DNA of 64,000 nt from Bog-756 sp963839925 (lineage in GTDB: Bacteria > Actinomycetota > Acidimicrobiia > Acidimicrobiales > RAAP-2): contig CAWIWV010000001.1 of the NCBI GenBank assembly GCA_963839925.1, forward strand, positions 1,116,001-1,180,000. The letters run 5' to 3'. The notes under the pieces were generated by a model. It saw nothing but the letters and a program-made list of their open reading frames with translations, searched no databases and was not told where the DNA came from. Positions 1-8,918 of the stretch are shown here, piece after piece. The number at the start of each line of letters is the position of its first letter. Within the stretch, counting starts at the first letter, position 1. The translations under genes were made by a program, and so were the position numbers.

Positions 1-666
1 GCCGGCATAGATCATCAGCGCGACGACCACGGCGAGCAGCGTGATGTCGCGGGCGCGGTGACGCCCCCTCATGACGAGGATTGAGAGGGCAAACAGCCAG
101 CCGGCCCACGACATCACCGAACCGAGCGACCAACCAAGGGTTGCCATGAACCGTCCACTCAACTCGTAGACGATGGCCGCCATCACGCAACCGAGCACAC
201 TGAGGTCGAGCACCTTACCCAGGAAGTAGACCCCCGTCCCGGTGACCACCAACGTGACGAGGACCCCCGCGGTATAGGCGTAGCTCAGCGGCAACAGATA
301 GCCGATCAATGCAGGAAGCCCGAACGGAGCTGACTCCCAGTTGAATGCCAACGGCATTCCAAGCACGCTGTAGGGATTCCAAAGGGGCAGATGGCCCTGG
401 TGCACCTGGGTCCACGCCAATGTCGTCCACGGGATGAACAGCTGGATCTGGTCAACCGACTTCGGGTTGTGCACGGCCACCCCGGGTTGAGAAGTCAGCC
501 CGTGTTTTGACAGAAAGTCGAACGGACCGAGCCAGAGTCCGTGCACGAGTGCCGGGACCATCACGGCCATAGCGGCGCCCAACACCAAGATGATTCCCAG
601 AAGGTCGGGCAGCCACCGGCGAGGCCCCTCCTGATGGTGGTCCAGGGCGGCCAAATCGGCGGTCAT
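1..666 (-). CDS. YfhO-like multipass membrane protein, N-terminal part
   Basis: Open frame running off the left edge; 222 codons are visible from the ATG at 664-666. The protein resembles the two complete YfhO-like proteins further right: a basic start, a first membrane segment, then a loop with IPWTTLAWTQVHQG and PLWNP followed by LAFNW. YfhO proteins belong to the GT-C-like membrane glycosyltransferases that use lipid-linked sugars outside the membrane (family knowledge). The start is placed by analogy with the paralogues, which also begin just before a RRWLPDLLG-like stretch. Substrate unknown. Confidence 0.8.
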   Translation of the reverse strand, partial: MTADLAALDHHQEGPRRWLPDLLGIILVLGAAMAVMVPALVHGLWLGPFDFLSKHGLTSQPGVAVHNPKSVDQIQLFIPWTTLAWTQVHQGHLPLWNPYSVLGMPLAFNWESAPFGLPALIGYLLPLSYAYTAGVLVTLVVTGTGVYFLGKVLDLSVLGCVMAAIVYELSGRFMATLGWSLGSVMSWAGWLFALSILVMRGRHRARDITLLAVVVALMIYAG

Positions 667-1177
667 GGTCGGCGACCCACTCCTCGGCATGCCCTACGAG
701 CGAAGGGGGAAACTGAGACGGCGATCACCGTGAGCAGGCCAAGCCACATGCGCGTCCGAGGGATTGATCCCTTGACGGCAGCGAGAATCAGGATCCGTTC
801 CGCCGACAACCGGAACTCTGACTCAAACCCCTCCGCCACTTTGTCACCCCCAATAGCCAGCCTAGGTTCTTTCAGACCACGAGTCCATGAACTCCTCGGG
901 TCTTTGGCCCCATTTCAGCGTCCATCTCCTGAACCCTCGAAGAGGTGGATGCGCAACCTCACGTGGGGAAAGAAGATCCGCTCGGTCAGCACTGCAAGGT
1001 ATCGCGTCGGTCCCGGTCAACGTGTGCAGCCGGACGGGATTGAGTCTGTGCAGTGTGCCGTGGACGTGCACAGGGAGGTCATCGGCGGCGCGTAGAGTGG
1101 TGAACAGGTCACTCGGGTCCGCGAGAGGATGGACAGAGTGAGGGATGCACTAAGCGAGTAGTCGCGGTCCCAGTAGT
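667..1177. other. Divergent intergenic region, no gene seen
   Basis: About 510 bases between the leftward YfhO-like gene and the rightward GT87 pair. Frames here give only low-complexity basic peptides without family resemblance. It presumably holds both promoters, but I could not fix a convincing -35/-10 pair. Confidence 0.5.
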
Positions 1178-2590
1178 GTGCGGTATATGGAGATTCCGGC
1201 CGAGATCACCTCGGCGCAGTCTGCACCGGTGGGGCGCGGCCGGCTTGATCCTCGGACGACGATGTGGTTGAAAGTCATCGTTGGCGCGGTCGTTATCGTG
1301 CTCTGGGGCTTGTTCTTCGATGATCTCGTACGCGTTGGTCGATGGCTCTTGGACGCTGGCGACCTGGCGAAAGGAAATGCCCCCGTCGAAGACTTGCAAG
1401 CGCGTTATCGCGATGCCCACACGATTCTTTCGCACGGCAACTTGTATGGGGTCCACTGGGAAACGACCACCTACCCACCGATTACTTCCTATCTGTTTGT
1501 TCCTTTCCGACTGATCGGCTTGCGGGCCACCGAGACGCTCTGGACGATCGCCAATCTGATATCGCTCGCTGTTCTCTTCACCGTCGCCTTGCATCGCTGG
1601 TTCAAGGTGGCTCCAGTCGATGCCTGGTTTGCCTCGGCACTCGGCCTCGCTCCCGCGGCGATCTTCGCCTTCTACCCCTTCCGTTCGATGCTGCTTTGGG
1701 GTCAGATGGGCGTCTTCCTCATGCTCCTTGTGTTCCTGGATCTGTTTCTTGTTCCCAAGCGATTCCGAGGAATCCTGATCGGAGTGGCTGCAGCCATCAA
1801 GCTGCTTCCGGCTCTGTTCATCATCTGGCTCATCGCCAAGCGCGAATTTCCTGCGGTCGTGCGCGCGATTGCCGCGTTTGCAGTATTGACGCTCTTCGCC
1901 GCGGCCCTCTGGCCACACATTTCTGCGGAGTACTGGTTCCACGTGCTCCCGTCGGGCAGGGTGGGCCGGATCGTTACGGTGCCACCCTCGCAATGGGTGA
2001 AGGGAGCCGGGAAGCTTTCGGACCAGTCGATTCGGGGACTTCTTGCGCGTCCGCCTTTCCTCTTGCTCAAGACTCTCCCTTGGCTCCCCATCGCCTTGAT
2101 GCTGCTTGCGTTGGGGGTCGCGGTGACGGTTCGGTTCATCAGACAGGGTCGCGAACTCGCCGCCTTCGTTCTGTTGTCGCTCGTCACTGAGTTGGTGAGC
2201 CCGGTGAGCTGGCTGCATTACTGGGTGTTCGTGGGGCTGACTCCCCTCCTTGCAATCTACGAATGGCGTCGTGACCGACCTCTGGCCATCGCCTCGATCG
2301 TGCTCGCCCTTTCGACGTGCGCCAACCTGGACAACAACATTCTGATCACGCCACCGTTCATCCACATGGCGCCACTGATGTTGTTCATCGTCAGAAACCT
2401 CTATGTGATCGGTGGACTGATTTTCCTCGGCATCGCCACATGGCGGGCATTCCGGCTGCCCGCGGTTGAACTGGATGCCGAGAAGGGGCAAACCGAAGGG
2501 CAACAAGAGATGGCCGACGACGCCGATGGAGTGATCGGTCTCTTCGTCGACAGCGGTGACTCCGTCGTCGGCACTAGCGAACGTCGTTGA
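1178..2590 (+). CDS. GT87-family (DUF2029) membrane glycosyltransferase
   Basis: 470-residue hydrophobic protein with about ten membrane segments. After the first segment comes an extracytoplasmic loop with RYRDAHTIL and TTTYPP, the acidic and YPP features typical of GT87 (PimE-type polyprenyl-phosphomannose-dependent) enzymes. Expected to transfer a sugar from a polyprenyl carrier on the outer face of the membrane (family knowledge); acceptor unknown. Starts at GTG 1178 or at ATG 1187. The stop overlaps the start of the next gene, a close paralogue, so the two are probably co-translated. The C-terminus ends in a charged cytoplasmic tail. Confidence 0.85.
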   Translation: MRYMEIPAEITSAQSAPVGRGRLDPRTTMWLKVIVGAVVIVLWGLFFDDLVRVGRWLLDAGDLAKGNAPVEDLQARYRDAHTILSHGNLYGVHWETTTYPPITSYLFVPFRLIGLRATETLWTIANLISLAVLFTVALHRWFKVAPVDAWFASALGLAPAAIFAFYPFRSMLLWGQMGVFLMLLVFLDLFLVPKRFRGILIGVAAAIKLLPALFIIWLIAKREFPAVVRAIAAFAVLTLFAAALWPHISAEYWFHVLPSGRVGRIVTVPPSQWVKGAGKLSDQSIRGLLARPPFLLLKTLPWLPIALMLLALGVAVTVRFIRQGRELAAFVLLSLVTELVSPVSWLHYWVFVGLTPLLAIYEWRRDRPLAIASIVLALSTCANLDNNILITPPFIHMAPLMLFIVRNLYVIGGLIFLGIATWRAFRLPAVELDAEKGQTEGQQEMADDADGVIGLFVDSGDSVVGTSERR

Positions 2591-3888
2591 TCTTGGACCC
2601 TACGTCGGCGGAGGCCGCTCCCGATGACATGATGATGCGTCCTGGCCTCGTCGTGTGGACAAAGGTCATCGGAGGGGTCGTCGCCAGCGTCTTGTGGGGG
2701 CTCTTCTTTTCGAACTTGGCCCGTGTTGGAAAGTGGATCTTTGATTCGACTTTCGATCACAGATATCGCGCGATGTCCGACTTGGAAGCCCGCTACCGGG
2801 ATTCCCAAACCATTCTCGCTCACCACAGCCTGTATGCAATCCATATAGAGACCAGTACCTACCCGCCCATCATGGCCTATCTCTTCGTGCCGTTCCACGC
2901 GATAGGTCTGTCGGCAACGATGACCGTGTGGGCGATCGGTAACATGTTCGCCCTCGCACTCATGTTCGCAGTGACTTTGCGACGTTGGTTCAACGTCTCA
3001 GCGGTCAACGCTTGGTTCGTCTCTGCGGCCGGCTTGGCGCCTGCAGCGGTTTTTGCCTTCTATCCTTATCGTTCGCTTCTCCTTTGGGGCCAGGTGGGAG
3101 TGTTTCTTGCACTGTTGGTGTTCTTGGACCTTTTCGTCATGCCGAGAGCGTTCCGTGGTGTCCTGATCGGTGTGGCGACCGCGATCAAGCTCCTTCCCGT
3201 GCTGTTTCTTGTCTGGTTCATGGCGAAACGTGAGATCCCGTCCATTCTCCGATCACTGGGGGGATTTGCCGTTCTGACATTGCTTGCGGCCGGACTGTGG
3301 CCGCACGAGTCTGCGGAGTATTGGTTCCACGTCCTTCCGTCGGGACGAGTGGGTCAGGTGACCACTGTTGCGGCGTCACACTGGATGCGGGGCGTGGGGA
3401 GGCTGAGCGACCAGTCCCTGCGTGGATTGCTCGGGCGTCCCCCCTTCCTCTTGCCGCATACCTTGCCCTGGCTCCCGATTGCGTTGGTGGTCTTGGGAGT
3501 GGGGCTGCTCATCACAATTCGGTTCATCAAAGAGGACCGCGAGTTGGCAGCCTTCGTGCTGCTTTCGCTGGTGACCGTGATCGTCAGCCCGGTGAGTTGG
3601 CTTCACTACTGGGTATTCGTGGGGCTGGCCCCCTTCTTGGCTCTCCTCGAGTGGCGCCGAGATCGTCGCCTGGCGATCTCATCCATCGTGCTCGCGCTCT
3701 GCACGTGTGCGGACCTGGAGCAGAAGACGCTGAACGGGGTCGCCGTGGGCACCATGTCGCCTGTCATCCTTTTCGTCGTTCGAAACCTCTACGTGTTGGG
3801 AGGCCTTCAATTCATGGTTGTCTGCGCTCAGTGTGTATTTCGAAACTCCGCTGTCGGGCGTCATCAGGTCGAGCCGCTCCCGACCTGA
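2587..3888 (+). CDS. GT87-family (DUF2029) membrane glycosyltransferase, tandem paralogue
   Basis: 433 residues, closely matching the preceding protein over its whole length: the same RYRDSQTIL and STYPP loop, the same AFYPYRSLLLWGQ segment, the same AEYWFHVLPSGRVG loop. The start is TTG 2587 (4-bp overlap with the upstream stop) or ATG 2629. Tandem duplication followed by divergence is the simplest origin. Probably the same chemistry on a different acceptor or at a different step. A hairpin covers its stop codon. Confidence 0.85.
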   Translation: MILDPTSAEAAPDDMMMRPGLVVWTKVIGGVVASVLWGLFFSNLARVGKWIFDSTFDHRYRAMSDLEARYRDSQTILAHHSLYAIHIETSTYPPIMAYLFVPFHAIGLSATMTVWAIGNMFALALMFAVTLRRWFNVSAVNAWFVSAAGLAPAAVFAFYPYRSLLLWGQVGVFLALLVFLDLFVMPRAFRGVLIGVATAIKLLPVLFLVWFMAKREIPSILRSLGGFAVLTLLAAGLWPHESAEYWFHVLPSGRVGQVTTVAASHWMRGVGRLSDQSLRGLLGRPPFLLPHTLPWLPIALVVLGVGLLITIRFIKEDRELAAFVLLSLVTVIVSPVSWLHYWVFVGLAPFLALLEWRRDRRLAISSIVLALCTCADLEQKTLNGVAVGTMSPVILFVVRNLYVLGGLQFMVVCAQCVFRNSAVGRHQVEPLPT

Positions 3889-3890
3889 TG
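3862..3890 (+). terminator. Hairpin over the GT87 stop codon
   Basis: Perfect 10-bp inverted repeat, CATCAGGTCG and CGACCTGATG, separated by 9 bases. The gene's TGA stop lies in the 3' arm. No T-run follows, as is common in high-GC actinobacteria. May end the GT87 pair transcript. Confidence 0.5.
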
Positions 3891-4176
3891 AGTGGTGAGA
3901 GCGGTCCCGTCGATTCTGGCCTTGGAGGGTCCAGCCGCGGTCACATTCCTGCTACTCGAGCCTTCAGTGAAACGATCTGAGCTGTGGGTTCGTTGTCTCC
4001 GCTCGACGGAGGCGATTCTGCAAGGCCTTTCATTGTTGTCTGCCCCGGCTCGAGGTGTCTTCATCTCCTGCTGAACGCGATCTAGGGTGTGTCGAACCGA
4101 CAAACCCCCAGGTCAGGGCTCGGTCGGCTAGCGTCCAGCGCCGGAGTGTGAGAGTTTTGGGTGTCGGAGGGGTTGA

Positions 4177-6540
4177 ATGACTGAGGGGGACGATCGGGGG
4201 CGTCGTCGTCGGCTGCCCGACGTGTTCGGAGTCGCCTGGGTGATCGCCGCTGCCGGGGTGGTCATGGGCCCGGCGTTGTCGCGTGGCTGGATCCTCGGCC
4301 CCTACGACCAGCTCTCCGGATTCGGTCTGTCGACCCGCACCCCCGGTGCTCCCGTCAACACCCAGTTGGGTGACCTCATGCGGGAGTTCATCCCCTGGAC
4401 TGACCTCGCCTGGACCCAGGTTCATCACGGGTTACTGCCCATCTGGAATCCTGACACCGCCCTCGGTGCCCCCCTGGCCTTCAACTGGCAGTCCGCGACC
4501 TTCAGCCTTCCGAGCCTGATCGGGTACCTGTTTCCGGTCGGAATCGACTTCACGATTCAAATTCTTCTCACGCTCGTCATCGCCGGCAGCGGGATGTACG
4601 TGCTCGCACGAGTCATGAAGTTGGGGGCACTCGGAGCTGCAATGGCCGCGACTGTGTTCGAGTTGAGCGGTGCGTTCATGACCCTTCTGGGGTGGCCCAT
4701 CGCCGCAGTCATGTCATGGTCCGGATGGCTCTTCGCATTCGTGATCCTGGTTGTCCGGGGGAGCAACCGCCCTCGCAACATTGCCCTCCTCGCAGTGGCG
4801 CTCGCGTTCGCGATCTACGCGGGACAGCCGGACACACTCGTGGTCTTGCTGGTCGGGCTCGTCGTGTTCGCGGTGGTGATGATCGGATTGCGGGCTCGCA
4901 GGTATCAGTCGGCTGTCAAGAAGCCGCTGCTCGATGTCTTCGTCGCTTCGCTGGCAGGCTTGGGGTTGGCCGCGCCATTGGCGCTTCCGGCCGCGCAGGT
5001 CTCGGGCACCTCGATCCGAGGCCTCGGCCGCCATGCGGCATTTCCTCTCGACTACGTGCTGAACGTTGCGTTCCAACGATTCAACGGATTCAACCGTAAC
5101 GGCACGACCCCCTATTTCGGCGCAGCGCTGCGGAGTGGCCTCAACTATCTGCCGACAGCGATGTATGTCGGGGCAATCGCCGTCGTGCTGGCGGTCGTCG
5201 CTGTGATCGCACGGCGGAGCCGACCTGGGGTGGTCGCCTTCGCCACCGTCACAATTGTCGCTGCCTGTCTCGTCTTTGCCTCTCCACTCGTCGCGCTCCT
5301 CAACGGACTCCCGCTATTCGGTGAGGTGCGATGGGTTCGGTCGGTGCAGGTGCTGGCGCTCGGATTCGCGATTCTGAGCGGTGTCGGCCTGGACGTGCTT
5401 GTCCGTTCCCACGGTGACCCCAAGGTCCGGCGCCGAATAGGGATCGGGTTCGGCGTCTTTGCGCTTGCGCTGCTCGTCGTGTGGCTGTTCGGTCGAGGAG
5501 ACCTTTCACCCGTGGACGGTTCGATCCGGGCGAGGAGCTTCCTGTGGCCTGCGGCCGAGGTGGCCCTTGGTCTCGCGGTCTGGGGCCTGCTCGTCGTGAT
5601 GGACCGAGTGTGGGGAGACAAGCCAGTCTTCGGCGACTCGAGGATCGGACGGGTCGTCGGCGATCCGTCTCGGATTGCCGCCGTGCTCCTGCTGGTCGGA
5701 TCGACGGCGTTTCTGATCCCACAGGTCCTCCCATGGTGGCCCTCCGCGAAGACGGCAATTGTTGCCAACAAGTACGAGGCCAGCCTGAAGAAGGTGGTGG
5801 GGCACTCCGTGGTGGGCTTTGGGGTCAACTGCTGGTACAAGCCGTCGGTCGGAATTGTCCCCAATGTCAACGTGATCTTCGGAGTCCACGAGCTGGACAG
5901 CTACGACCCGCTCATTCCCCAACAACTCTTCACCTCGTGGGAGCTGGCCACCAAGACCAATCCGCGCCCGCCCAACGAACTCGGAGTGATCACTCCGCTT
6001 TCGACGTTCTGTCCGGTCGTGACCACCATCGCAGCCGCGCGTGAGTTCGGTGTCGGGTTCGTCTTGGAGCCGGGCACGGACAGCGGCCCCAAGGGAAGCG
6101 TCTTTGTCGAGTACATCGACGGCGAGGCCCTGTACCGGATTCCCAACTCATCGGTTGCGACGCTTTCGAAGTTGGGAAAGAACGGATCGATACCACCGGC
6201 GAACGCGCCGGAAACGCCCGTGGCGGTCAGCTACCCGAACGCCCAGTCATGGAAGCTGGTCACCCGTGCGACGAGTCCCCAGGTCCTGCGGCTTCGTCTG
6301 ACCCATGTGCCCGGCTGGCACGCGTCGATTGACGGGAAACCGCTCAAGCTCATCCGTTACAACCGGATCATGTTCCAGGCGAAAATCCCGGCCGGAACTC
6401 ATCTCGTCGAGCTGCATTACTGGCCCGACACCTTCAACGCGGGGATCGTCATCTTCGCGATCACAGCGGTCGGCTTGGTGATATTGGTGATCTTCGGCCG
6501 GAGGCTGCGGCACCGGTTTCTCAGTTCTTCGGCTTCCTGA
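4177..6540 (+). CDS. YfhO-like multipass membrane protein (GT-C-like)
   Basis: 787 residues. A short basic N-terminus precedes the first membrane segment, then the family loop DLMREFIPWTDLAWTQVHHG with PIWNP and LAFNWQS, many more membrane segments to about residue 520, a soluble extracytoplasmic region (about 540-750), and a last membrane helix with a basic tail. YfhO homologues glycosylate cell-surface polymers in Firmicutes; the function here is inferred only at the level of envelope sugar transfer. ATG 4177 follows a GGAGGGG ribosome site. Its 3' end overlaps the convergent paralogue by 20 bp. Confidence 0.85.
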   Translation: MTEGDDRGRRRRLPDVFGVAWVIAAAGVVMGPALSRGWILGPYDQLSGFGLSTRTPGAPVNTQLGDLMREFIPWTDLAWTQVHHGLLPIWNPDTALGAPLAFNWQSATFSLPSLIGYLFPVGIDFTIQILLTLVIAGSGMYVLARVMKLGALGAAMAATVFELSGAFMTLLGWPIAAVMSWSGWLFAFVILVVRGSNRPRNIALLAVALAFAIYAGQPDTLVVLLVGLVVFAVVMIGLRARRYQSAVKKPLLDVFVASLAGLGLAAPLALPAAQVSGTSIRGLGRHAAFPLDYVLNVAFQRFNGFNRNGTTPYFGAALRSGLNYLPTAMYVGAIAVVLAVVAVIARRSRPGVVAFATVTIVAACLVFASPLVALLNGLPLFGEVRWVRSVQVLALGFAILSGVGLDVLVRSHGDPKVRRRIGIGFGVFALALLVVWLFGRGDLSPVDGSIRARSFLWPAAEVALGLAVWGLLVVMDRVWGDKPVFGDSRIGRVVGDPSRIAAVLLLVGSTAFLIPQVLPWWPSAKTAIVANKYEASLKKVVGHSVVGFGVNCWYKPSVGIVPNVNVIFGVHELDSYDPLIPQQLFTSWELATKTNPRPPNELGVITPLSTFCPVVTTIAAAREFGVGFVLEPGTDSGPKGSVFVEYIDGEALYRIPNSSVATLSKLGKNGSIPPANAPETPVAVSYPNAQSWKLVTRATSPQVLRLRLTHVPGWHASIDGKPLKLIRYNRIMFQAKIPAGTHLVELHYWPDTFNAGIVIFAITAVGLVILVIFGRRLRHRFLSSSAS

Positions 6541-8890
6541 GCGCTCCGAGGCTCGCGCTCAGTCGTTCCCGACGCCTTCCCCCGAGGACCAGCGCGATCG
6601 CGAGCACGATTGCGGTGCCTGAGGCGATCACGATTCCTGCCGTGAACGACTCCGGCCAATAGTGGAGTTCGATGGTGTGCGTCCCCGCGGGGATGCGGGC
6701 CTGAAGCATCACCCGGTTGAAGCGGATGAGAGGCAAAGGCCTTCCATCGATCGACGCGTGCCAGCCGGGTACGTCGGTCAGCCGGAGTCGGAGCACCTGG
6801 TCCGTCGAGGAACGGGTCACCAGGTGCCACGACTGATCGTTCGGATAGGTGACCGGAAGCGGCTTACCGGGAGCGTCCACCGGAGGAAGCGTGCCGTTCT
6901 TCCCCAACCGCGAGAGAGTGGCAACCGAAACACCGGGGATCCGGTAGAGCCGCTCGTCGCCGATGGTCTTGTCGAACACACTCCCTGGCGGCCCCTTCTT
7001 GTTCTCGGGTTCGAGCACGTACCCGACCCCGAACAGACGGGCAGCCTCGACCGAGTTCACGACCGGGCAGAACATGGTGATCTCGGCCAACGGGATGCCG
7101 TTGCTGGCGATCGGGAGCGGGTAGGTGCCGGTCGAGTCCTGCCACGAGGTGTAGAGCTGCTGCGGAGTGAGCGGATCGTAGGCGTCGAGCTCGTGGACCC
7201 CGTAGACGATGTTCACGTTGGGCTGGATGCCGAGTGTCGGGGGGAACAGGCACGACGAGATCCCGAATCCGACGATCGAGGTGCCGACCGACTTCTGCAG
7301 GGTGGTGATCGCCGGGGTGGGCGGGAGGGAGGTGGTCGATGACGACCACCACGAGGTACCCAGAGCGACGAGGAAGGCGGTGGAGCTGACCAACAGGATC
7401 ACCGCTCCGATCCACCCCGGGTTGTCGAGGGCACGACTCCCGGCCGAGTGAGCGCTGCTTCGTCGTCGGGCACGGCTCGCCACGACCAGCAAGCCGAAGA
7501 CGGCCAGCCCGATCAGGACCTCGGCTGTCGGCCAGATGAAGCTCCTCCGCCGGATGGCCGCCTCCGCGGCCGGGAGCACACCGCGACCGAAGGCCCAGAC
7601 GAGCAGCAGCAAGAGCGCAAAAGCCCCGAAGCCTGCGCCGAGCAGGTTGCGGACCTTCCGATCGCCCTTCGAGCGGACCAGGACGTCGAGACCCACTCCG
7701 GCCAGGATGGCGAGTGCGAAACCGAGGACCTGTATGGATCGGACCCAGCGGATCTCCTGAATACCGGGGAGCCGGTTGAGCAGCGCGACGAACGGCGAGA
7801 AGTAGGTGAGGCAGCCGGCGACGACGGCGACCGCGCCGAACGCCACGACGGCAGGTCGGTGGCGAGCAACGATCAAACCCACTACGGCAAGGACGACGAC
7901 GATCACCCCGACGTAGTCGGCGGTCGACACCCACCCGAGGCCGTGTGCGTCGAAGGAGCGGCTCCCTGCGAGCGACGAACCGTTGAACGTCTGGAAGATC
8001 GCATGCAGCAGGTCATAGGAGGGGAAGGCCTGGTGGCGTCCTTGCCCGCGGACCACTCCCGTCGAAAGCTGCGCCGCAGGAAGGAGGAGCGGTGCGGCGA
8101 GCGCCAGGCCGGCAACGGATCCGATGGTGACGTCCAGCAGCGGACGGGCGAATCGCTCTCGCCCGTCGAAGCGGGGGATCCGCAGCGCGCACATCACGAT
8201 GAGGAAGACCACCAGGGCCACGATGACGACGGCAAGCGTGTCGGGCTCGCCCGCATAGATCGACAGGGCCAGAGCGACGGCGAACAGTGTGACGTCGCGT
8301 CGACGGTGCCTGCCACGCACCATCAGGATCAAGAACGCGAACAACCAGCCCGCCCATGACATCACCGCGGCAATCGGCCAGCCGAGCACCGCCAGGAACG
8401 ATCCACTCAGCTCGAAGACGTTGGCCGCCATGGTGGCGCCGAGCACTCCGAGGCGCATCACCCGCGCCAGCACGTACATGCCGGTACCGCCGATCACAAG
8501 CGTCATCAGCACCTGCACGGTGAAGGCGAGCCGAACCGGGAGCAGATAGCCGACCAGTGCCGGGAGGCTGAAGGACGCCGCCTGCCAGTTGAAGGCCAGC
8601 GGGGAGCCGAGAGCGGTAAACGGGTTCCACAGCGGAAGGATCCCGTGATGGACCTGGGTCCACGACAGGGTCGTCCAGGGGATGATCTCGCGGATCAGGT
8701 CGAACACCTGGGAGTTGTGCGGAGCCGCATGGACCTGCTGGGTGAGTCCGAGTTGGGTCAGCTGGTCGAACGGCCCGAGCGACCACCCGTGGGACAGGGC
8801 GGGCGCCATCAGCGCCCCCCCGGCGAGGACGACCCAGGCAAGACCCAGCAGATCGGGGAGCCAACGGCGGCTCCGGTCGGATTCGGTCAT
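6521..8890 (-). CDS. YfhO-like multipass membrane protein (GT-C-like), convergent paralogue
   Basis: 789 residues from ATG 8888-8890; a GTG six bases upstream is possible. The chosen start matches the MTE start of the paralogue at 4177. Same architecture: DLIREIIPWTTLSWTQVHHG loop, PLWNP, LAFNWQA, about a dozen membrane segments, then a soluble C-terminal domain with GWHASIDG and ELHYWP, and a final helix. Lies 28 bp downstream of another large membrane protein on the same strand and probably shares its transcript. The mirror-image arrangement with the paralogue suggests inverted duplication. Confidence 0.85.
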   Translation of the reverse strand: MTESDRSRRWLPDLLGLAWVVLAGGALMAPALSHGWSLGPFDQLTQLGLTQQVHAAPHNSQVFDLIREIIPWTTLSWTQVHHGILPLWNPFTALGSPLAFNWQAASFSLPALVGYLLPVRLAFTVQVLMTLVIGGTGMYVLARVMRLGVLGATMAANVFELSGSFLAVLGWPIAAVMSWAGWLFAFLILMVRGRHRRRDVTLFAVALALSIYAGEPDTLAVVIVALVVFLIVMCALRIPRFDGRERFARPLLDVTIGSVAGLALAAPLLLPAAQLSTGVVRGQGRHQAFPSYDLLHAIFQTFNGSSLAGSRSFDAHGLGWVSTADYVGVIVVVLAVVGLIVARHRPAVVAFGAVAVVAGCLTYFSPFVALLNRLPGIQEIRWVRSIQVLGFALAILAGVGLDVLVRSKGDRKVRNLLGAGFGAFALLLLLVWAFGRGVLPAAEAAIRRRSFIWPTAEVLIGLAVFGLLVVASRARRRSSAHSAGSRALDNPGWIGAVILLVSSTAFLVALGTSWWSSSTTSLPPTPAITTLQKSVGTSIVGFGISSCLFPPTLGIQPNVNIVYGVHELDAYDPLTPQQLYTSWQDSTGTYPLPIASNGIPLAEITMFCPVVNSVEAARLFGVGYVLEPENKKGPPGSVFDKTIGDERLYRIPGVSVATLSRLGKNGTLPPVDAPGKPLPVTYPNDQSWHLVTRSSTDQVLRLRLTDVPGWHASIDGRPLPLIRFNRVMLQARIPAGTHTIELHYWPESFTAGIVIASGTAIVLAIALVLGGRRRERLSASLGALRKPKN

Positions 8891-8918
8891 CGGCACCCGT
8901 CATGCGGGCGCTGCGGGG

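Noticed and set aside
1109..2506. 465-codon antisense open frame over the first GT87 gene
   Set aside because: Arg/Gln/Glu/His-rich with no domain; a shadow of the membrane protein's codon pattern.
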